Source: Scalesia atractyloides (taxonomy: Eukaryota; Streptophyta; Magnoliopsida; Asterales; Asteraceae). Taken from it: a stretch of DNA of 64,000 nt. Shown here piece after piece: positions 56,916-64,000 of the stretch; position 1 is the first letter of the stretch; the number at the start of each line of letters is the position of its first letter. Below the pieces are notes generated by a model. It searched no databases. It saw nothing but the letters and a program-made list of their open reading frames with translations, and was not told the origin of the DNA. The position numbers were made by a program, and so were the translations under genes. The stretch covers positions 38,038,341-38,102,340 of the forward strand of contig CAMTDV010000012.1 in NCBI GenBank assembly GCA_947069175.1, written 5' to 3'.

Positions 56916-58319
56916 GGCCTAAGGTGGATGAGCTCCAATGTAAGGGCTTCCAAGGTTTAGTCTCCAAGGATCCATTGGAGATAGTCAAAGAAAATAGTAG
57001 ATGTAAGTCGAGGTATAACAAATGAATAAAAATATTTTGATATTTTAAATCTAAGATGTGATAATAAAATACTTTTTTAACAGTGTAAAATACAATTTTA
57101 CACTCTGAGGTTTATAGACAGGATGAGTTTTATCTCTTATTTCTAAAATCCAATCAATTTTGTACCTCGACATTTCTTGATTTCATCAATGACCTGTCTG
57201 TGTGTGAAAAGTCGTTTTTGCCCCCAATAATTTAAACGAATTAGAGTAACCTCCACTTTTACACTCTGTGGTTTACCCATTGCAGTTTCACACCATGTCT
57301 TCTTAAATTCAGCTAACTTCCGACGATATTCCGCCACCGAAGCAAAACCTGCAACTTGTCTTCTCCGGTAACCACAAACTGCTATCATTCCCACCAAATC
57401 ATCCCATTCTGAACACTATTAAACATCGTAACATAGCTAATATTTGCTATATAATCTATGAATTCATACAAACGCAACAAGTATGCGAGTCACCCTTAGT
57501 CTTGTGCTCTACTGCTCTTAGTAGTGCAACTGAACCGATACCAGAATTTTTGGTTATGGGATTTCCAAAACCCATTAAACATCAAGCTATCGGATATATG
57601 TAACAATCGCATTCCATAGAAAAAAACAGACCATTCACTTGGTTATCATCTTTAACATCATGGGGATAACCGGATATTTTACAGATTAATGATCCTTGCA
57701 TATGGTGTTATGATCTATTTATTCAGAGAGAGTTTGTGCACTTGAAAACATAAACTAATTGTAACATATCGAGATTTAAATGCAGCGAAGATTCAAAACC
57801 ATATATGAACAAAATTAAAACTACATTTTGAATCACACCGATTTAATCTCTATGTTGCTAAACGACAGGTTTATTCACATGTTGGTTTTCATAACATATT
57901 ATCATTATAGTTATAAAATATAGATGACATCATGCACTTATATACGTATTAAATATAAGAATAAAAATATAGTTAATAGTAAACAAGTTTATTAGGTTGT
58001 TACCGGAGTAGACGAGTTATAGGTTTTGTTCAGGTGGTCGGAACATCGCCGGAAGTGTAAAGTTTAAGAAAACAGGATATAAAGGTGTCGGCGGAGGTAA
58101 AACACAGGGCGTACAATTGAAGTTTAATCTATATATATTGATAAGATTACGAAAATACTCTTGGGTAATATTGCAGATAGGTGAACATTGATTCAATCAG
58201 GCAAACACCAAATTTTTTGATAAGATTACTAAAAAGTCTAAAAAACATACCAATTTTTTATAAAAATCGCTACTTTTTATGTAAAAAAATAACTTCTACT
58301 AAACATGTGCATATATGTT
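56916..58319. other. Unassigned intergenic DNA
   Basis: No supported gene. 57060-57410 resembles a dispersed repeat with twice-occurring CACTCTG(T/A)GGTTTA phrases; the minus frame 57143-57397 crosses it. The rest is AT-rich. Confidence 0.4.
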
Positions 58320-58625
58320 TAGATTTAGCTTTTGAGTTTAGTTTAGCTTTTAGGGTTAGGTTTTTTGGAGGTTTAGGATTAGGTTTGGCGGGGTAGGTTT
58401 TTTTTTTTTTTGGGGGGGGGGGATGCGGGTGAAGGGTTTAGGTTTTTTGAGGGGTACGGGTGGGGGGTTTAGGTTTTTTGAGGATTTACATTTAGGGTTT
58501 AGTTTTAGGTCTTTTGGAGTGGGGTGGGTTGTTTAGGCTTTTGGTGGAGTGTGGATTTAGGTTTTTGGAGAGTGGGGGGTTTAGGTTTTTTTGGGGTGTC
58601 AGTGGGGGTGAGTTACGTGGTTTGA
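58320..58625 (+). repeat. Degenerate GGTTTAGGTTTTT-type repeat
   Basis: Around 15 irregular units of GGTTTAG/GGGTTTAGG/TTTTTGGAG, with a run of ten G at about 58412-58421. They resemble shuffled plant telomeric repeats (TTTAGGG), but true TTTAGGG units are few. Confidence 0.6.
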
Positions 58626-58783
58626 GCTTTTTCATATTAATGCATATGTGTAATACAACTTTTTTTGAAAAAAAGTTTTTTTAATATATTATATATACCG
58701 AATTTTATTAAAAAAAATTCAAAAAAAATTTTGATATGTTTTTTAGACTTTTTTAATTATTTTTTTGGTTTTCTCATACATAT

Positions 58784-58826
<43 letters not shown>

Positions 58827-59337
58827 TACTTTTTATAATTTTATATTATTATAATTATTTTTTAACATATTTTGTTTTTCGTTTATAACTTTTAAGATAC
58901 GACGTTTTATAAAATTCCAAGTATGTCATTGCGACATGATTCTTTTTATCTACGTCTAGATTTAATCTTTGCTTAAAAACAATAAAATACTTTTTTTGTA
59001 TTGTAAGTTGTAGCAAGTATCGGTGTTGTACCGGTACTGTGACGAATCGAACCAATTTCAACCGAGCATCAACATTCGGCACCGGTATTGAAATTATAGG
59101 AGTTGATACCGGTATTTGTTTTTATGGTTTTTGATCTATATAATGTGTCGATATCTTTTTTGGTATATAAACACTTTATTTTTTGCTTTCTTTTTTGGTC
59201 GATATAGAGAACGTCGGTACCATAACGGACCAATATCGATGCCAACCGAATTCCCACCGTATAACACGGGAAAATCCCACTAGTTTATAATGAATGTGAA
59301 ATGTGGAGTTGATAATGTTTACACCTGGTTATTAATA
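58626..59337. other. AT-rich spacer with (AT)n microsatellite
   Basis: An (AT) run of about 18 repeats at 58787-58822. 59020-59260 has several ACCGGTA phrases, perhaps an old MITE. No gene. Confidence 0.5.
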
Positions 59338-60630
59338 TAATTTGAAGAGTGAATTTCAAATTTTGTCCTTTATCTTTATACCTTTTTTTTCATGCGATGT
59401 CCTTTATCTTTAAAAATGCCGACTTTTGTACTTTATGTTTTCAAATTTTGCAGTTATGTCCTTTGAGCCTAACTCAGTTAGTATTTAACGTTAAATAAGA
59501 TCATGCGCTTGTCACATGAGGTTACTTTTGTAATTTTGCCTATATAATTAAAATAAATGTTAATTAAAAAATAGAATATAAATAAACCCAAAACTCTATC
59601 CATCTGTCAAGCCCTTTCTCTCGCTAAACTCTTTTCCTCTTCTCTCTCTCTCACAAGAAACTTCACCAATACACCAATCCTCCATTAAAAGACCTGCAAT
59701 TACAAGCCTAACCCCAAAACCTTACCAACCGCCCACCTAATCACATGTTAGCGGTCATCTCATTCAAATATGGTTAAAGGGGAGCGGTGGTGGCAAGGAG
59801 GCGGGTGAATGACGGACATATCTGGAGGTGCTTAGACATTATTTGTTCCGGAAACATACTCCAACTTGTTCTTGCGGTTGTTTGGTGGTAGAGATCGGAT
59901 GTGTGGTGGCAGTGGTGTGGCAGGGGTGGATGTGTGGTGGTGGTGGTTGCGACGGTAGGTGTCAAGATCCAACAAACCCGGCTGGTCGGCTCACATGCAC
60001 TTCGAATGACGATTGATCTAGAACAAATTATTCATAAATACTTTTGGTTGTTGAATTCGAACAATCTGTTATCGGAATTTAATGAAATAAATCCTATTTC
60101 AGGGTTTAATATGACGACCGTTTGTGAGTAGCCACATCCAATTTTGGACTGAAATAATTGAGGTGGGTTTGAATTAGGATTTTGAAATTGAGGGTTTGTG
60201 GGTTTTTAAATTGGGGAGAGGTTGTGAGTTGTGTTGTGTTGTTCGGCTGGTGGCGGTGGTCGAGTGGTGGTGCCTGGTTGTAAGGGGTGGGTGGTGGTGA
60301 CAGTAGGTAGTGGCTGGTGGGAGTGGTGGTTGAGATAGAGAAAAGATGAGAAAGAGTGTTTTAGTTTTTTATTTTACATATAGTAATATTAATATTTAAA
60401 TCTATTTTTGTTTTATTTATTAACTTATTTTTATAAATAATTGGTAAAAGACTTAATTGCCCTTGAGTGATCAGATTTAACATAAAAAACTAACAGAGTT
60501 ACCCTCAAATGATATAACGTGCAAGATTTGAAATATAAATTATAAAACTTATCAATTTTAAAACAAATGACATTGCCTGAAAATGAGTATAAAGATAAAA
60601 GACAAAATTTGAAATTCACTCTAATTTAAA
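59338..60630. mobile_element. Mutator-like non-autonomous element
   Basis: Body 59347-60621. The first 35 bases (GAGTGAATTTCAAATTTTGT...) are an almost perfect inverted repeat of the last 35, and similarity continues at a lower level for about 180 bases inward. Flanks TAATTTGAA and TAATTTAAA form a 9-bp target duplication with one mismatch, the Mutator signature. The interior has a CT-rich leader-like stretch (59640-59670) and a GTGGTGG-rich stretch (59880-59960) but no transposase. Possibly carries host-derived sequence. Confidence 0.7.
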
Positions 60631-62084
60631 CTAAGAAAAAAAAAATACAAGTTAGAATATAAAGACATATACTTTCGAAATGAAAAAGGCTAAAATATGA
60701 TTCCTATATCACGACAACGATGTGAATTTGTATGAAGGGAATAAACCCATTCTAGGTTTGTCTATGATCTTTATTCCCTTGCTTAGCTACTAAGATAACT
60801 TCAAACACTAGGCACGTTTCCTCAATGCCATTCTTGGGAAGTGATTAGTTTACAATAAACTTGAATTTTGTTCAATTTCTAAAATTATAGATTAGTCATT
60901 AGTGCTTGTAAATTTGTAGTACATTTAATTCATGTGGTGGATGTTTGTTTTATTTAAATATTAAATGTAGTCATGTTTTTTTATATAATGGTAAAATCGT
61001 CTATACACTAAAAATAATCTAAAAGACAAATAATTATATCATCTCACTTATATTATATTGTATCAAGTAATATCTCTTTAACTCTCTCTTTAAAACTACT
61101 AACCACCATCTCCCGACGATTCACACCGCCACTCACCCCATCGTTGTTGTAACTTGCTCTCCTCCCCCATGTGACATCCATTTTTTTATAAAACACTTTC
61201 ATTGAATATCTAATAAATTTTCATCTTACTTAGCTATTAAGACCTAAATATTCTGTAAATTTTATTCCTATTTTTATAAGTACTGCTTAAATAAGGAGAA
61301 AAATATTTATAATTTAGATTTCTCATCCCTTAAAATTAAATTTCAAATTCTTATATAAATATATAAAATCTAAATTCTAAATAATAAAAACAATATGGTA
61401 AAGATTAATTCAAATAAATATAGGAGTTTAATAATAAAAATCATAACAAAGAGATAAAGAAATAATAAAATTAAAGAATCTCAAAAGAAATGAGTTGAAG
61501 ACACATGATTGATATGGGTTGAAGACACATGACTTTTGCTATAGGTGTGTGTCTAAGCCACTAAGGAAATAGATGTTTTTTTTTAATTAATCAATAATCA
61601 TCAACTTTTATAATCTATTTACCATATAATTAAACAATTAGCCATTAAAAGTAATTTACTCATATTAATTATATAACTATTATTATTTTGCATGAAATAA
61701 TGTTTAAATATAACTTTAATCATGATTTACTTATATAATTTACCTTGCATTTTCTTATTTACTAATACATATCAAATTGCTTCTCGAATTTTATATTTTC
61801 TTGATTATGGGTCATATCAGATTATAAATCGTCTTTGTGAAAAATCCTAATAACATATAGAGCAACCCCCTACTTATTGTCATTTTGCCTGAAATCGCGT
61901 TTTAACTTTTAATATTACTTAAATTAATGATTTACTTACACATAAATAATAAAAATTTAATTACATAATTAAACACAGAGAATGAAAAAACAAATCATAA
62001 GCAAGACAACATGTTTGTGCTGTACGAAGTTTCAAGTCAAAAAAAAGAAAGTCGCACCAGTAAATCTTCCATCCAGACACGCAA
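60631..62084. other. AT-rich intergenic DNA upstream of the 62167 gene
   Basis: No coding frame or clear repeat. Probably includes the upstream region of the next gene. Confidence 0.5.
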
Positions 62085-62166
62085 TTGTTCCATTCTTTGG
62101 CCCCTTTTCACCCATTCATTCATAATCTCTCAAAACCCATAATATTTCTTCAAATTAATCCCCAAA
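62085..62166 (+). promoter_or_regulatory. Probable 5' leader of the 62167 gene
   Basis: Pyrimidine- and A-rich, free of ATG just before the start, and ending CCCAAA|ATG, which is a fair plant start context. No clear TATA box was identified. Confidence 0.4.
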
Positions 62167-62535
62167 ATGCAGTGTCCAAACACCAATTCCTTCCGCTACA
62201 ACACCACCTTATGCTTCTGCAACCCGGGATACGTTTACAACACCACCTGCTTGCCGTTCACCGTCTCCGGCACCGGCGCCGAGGAGTTCAAGGTGGGTTC
62301 TGGAGTTGACTACTCAATAAACATTCCTTCTAACATCTTTGCCTTTGATACCATCAAGAAGTTTACACAATCTCAAGCTGTGTTTCTTGAAGCTACTGTT
62401 GTGTTGCTTGTGTCTTGGCTTTTGTTTTGCTTTTTTGTCAGATTTGGGAAGCTGGCTGATGGGACTACTCATTGGTTTAGGGTTAGGTGGTGGATTAGTA
62501 GATTGGATGTCTGTTTTGCTACTCGACATTGGCTG
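62167..62535 (+). CDS. First exon of a plant transmembrane-protein gene
   Basis: An ATG opens 123 codons ending exactly at a donor TGGCTG|GTAATC. Residues 1-35 form a Cys-containing segment (MQCPNTNSFRYNTTLCFCNP, GYVYNTTC) with three N-glycosylation-type NTT/NTS sites. A hydrophobic stretch follows at about residues 76-96 (FLEATVVLLVSWLLFCFFV), then WISRLDVCFATRHWL. This matches my memory of a conserved, functionally uncharacterised plant membrane protein whose next exon continues after RHWL. Third-position GC is higher than in the surroundings. No continuation exon is found before 64000, so intron 1 exceeds 1.46 kb. The frame past the donor runs 8 more codons before TAG. Confidence 0.75.
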
Positions 62536-63599
62536 GTAATCTTTTCTTTTGTTTGTTAGATTTGGTTGTATGTTTGATTTTTCAGACTCAAAATTGATTG
62601 TAAAAAAGACGTTTTGATTTAAAATTACATTAACGAACCGGAAAATTACGGTAAACGGGTAACAAGCTGAGCCGCAACCCCTTTTGAATAGCAAATCCAA
62701 TCCTAGCGAAAACAAAAGTAACGGTGGCTATATTGAACGGTTATATAAGATTCTACTGAATTGGATAAAATGTTGAATTTGATTATGGAAACAGCTGGAT
62801 TTGAGTTTTTTACTTGTTGGGGATGAGGGTTTTTTTTTTGATAAGTTGTGATTGAGAAGGTGCTGAAATTATAGGATTGAAAAAAGATATGTTACTTCTT
62901 GGGGTGGATTTTGAACATTTGTCATTGAACTGAACCGGCGAGGGATCTGACTTGAGCCATGATCCAACTATATGGATGGTGATATGATCCATTGTCGCAC
63001 GCTAACTAATCTATATAGTTGGATCATGAGACATCTACCGATTTAGTTCTTGTTCTTCGTAACCTCACATACAGACCTCTTCATCCCTTTCCCTCCCACC
63101 ACATCCATCCTACCATACCCTTGCCCCCAAACCTAGTGGTGGTGGCGGCGGCGACAATGGTAATACCAGTGGTTGTGGTGGTATTGGCGCCTGGTGGGCG
63201 GTATCAAGGGAATGGAGGATTGATATTACAAATTTAAAAAAAAATGTAATTTTTAGTATTGAAATGGATTGATGGCCAATTTTGATTTTCCTAAATGGGT
63301 CGAACTATTTGTGGGTTGGCAATTAATATTTTTGATTCGTTTAGTTATATAAATGGATCGGATAGGATGTAGATCAAGACCCGACCCACTGACTGGTGTA
63401 CCGTGGGTAAGGAAGGGGTTGCAGAAAGAGTCTGGGAAAGGGATGGGTGGCTGTGGTTGGGAAGTTTATCAGTTAAGGACCAGCGCTTTATTAGTTATCA
63501 ACTAACATATGCCTAATACGACTCGGTTTTGATTTATAAACCTCAAATTAGTTATTGTGGAAGTCACTAATTTAGTTAATAATCTTTATATTTATTTCA
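62536..63599 (+). other. Intron 1 of the 62167 gene
   Basis: Begins GTAATC. AT-rich with GGTGGTGG-type runs near 63130-63190. No exon matching the family's second segment was seen. Confidence 0.5.
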
Positions 63600-63735
63600 A
63601 GCCGAGGGTCTCACTGGAAGCAGCCACTCTATTCCTACGGGATAGGGGTAAGGTTGTCTACATCTTACACTCCTCAGACCCTACCTTAGTTTTGCAATCA
63701 GTGGGATTTACAGAGTATGATGATGCTGATGAATA
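63600..63735 (+). mobile_element. SINE-like repeat (Au-type 3' part)
   Basis: GCCGAGGGTCTCACTGGAAG, then GGGATAGGGGTAAGGTTGTC and CAGACCCTACC, ending in GATGATGCTGATGA. This closely follows the widespread plant SINE tail that ends in simple triplets. The 5' tRNA-derived half is not evident. Lies within the presumed intron. Confidence 0.5.
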
Positions 63736-64000
63736 ATCTTTTTGTTAAGTATTTTATCATCAATAAACTTAGGGAACAAGTTACTTATCCTACACATATT
63801 AGGATTAGGGTATATCTTATTATAACTTAGGCAATAAGGTTGTAAGTTCTATCATGCTTAATATAAATTAGAAATTTATATCATTGAGAATTGGTTTACC
63901 TCTTCAAAGTAAACCATGGGATAGCTGATTGATATCTTAGGCATAGATTGAATCTATTTTGTTACCTTATCATAACATTATTAGATGTTCTTTTCAGTTC
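63736..64000 (+). other. Remainder of presumed intron
   Basis: AT-rich; nothing recognised. Confidence 0.4.

Noticed and set aside
57143..57397. 84-residue minus frame with plausible composition
   Set aside because: No family recognised. It overlaps phrases like CTCTGTGGTTTA that recur as in dispersed plant repeats. No promoter or splice partner.
1..64000. CRISPR-like array or prokaryotic operon
   Set aside because: Direct repeats present are minisatellites, LTRs or small duplications without regular unique spacers. All coding is plant-type or transposon.

Overview
This looks like repeat-rich nuclear DNA of a flowering plant. It has GT-AG introns, TATA promoters, Ty3/gypsy chromoviruses primed by initiator Met-tRNA, a Ty1/copia element, a LINE, hAT- and Mutator-type non-autonomous elements and a SINE-like repeat. 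The LTR ends (TGTCACACCCC...) and the gag and pol style recall Asteraceae (lettuce, Artemisia and sunflower relatives). That family assignment is inference from remembered repeats. Nothing prokaryotic, no CRISPR array, no rRNA gene and no functional tRNA gene was seen.

Layout. 1-12208: a minus-strand chromovirus (element A) with a complete but broken gag-pol. Its right LTR is fused to a second, diverged LTR of the same family. 12209-15660: 3' part of a plus-strand copia element that A interrupted, ending in a 352-bp LTR. The copia itself sits in what looks like an older plus-strand LTR (15661-16881). 16882-19257: unassigned DNA plus a fragment resembling a mitochondrial Oxa1/YidC-type insertase. 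19258-21376: probable solo LTR. 22399-23430: a small two-exon gene with a TATA box that I do not recognise. 24109-25786: a truncated minus-strand LTR. 25787-37397: two head-to-tail copies (C and D) of one gypsy family sharing the LTR between them. 37398-43390: mostly non-coding, with a possible minus-strand promoter and an orphan exon. 43391-44935: a hAT-type MITE abutting the 3' end of a LINE. 47529-56915: element B, a non-coding LTR retrotransposon with intact target duplications, whose right LTR carries a nested solo LTR. 59338-60630: a Mutator-type element. 62167-62535: first exon of a plant transmembrane-protein gene that continues past the window.

Two protein-coding genes look alive: the unknown one at 22.4 kb and the transmembrane-protein exon at 62.2 kb. 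The rest is layered transposon history, and several layers can be ordered: old LTR, then copia, then A; element B, then an A-family insertion, then its collapse to a solo LTR.

The most unusual structure is in the A-family LTRs. Each carries three or four tRNA-like modules (Pol III A- and B-box arms without an acceptor stem), a strong 10-11 bp hairpin and a WRKY-type TTGAC array. A hAT-type MITE elsewhere in the window carries a similar tRNA-like module. LTRs of several families also carry 5' splice-site matches, and both intact gag starts follow a 3' splice-site match directly, which suggests spliced leaders.
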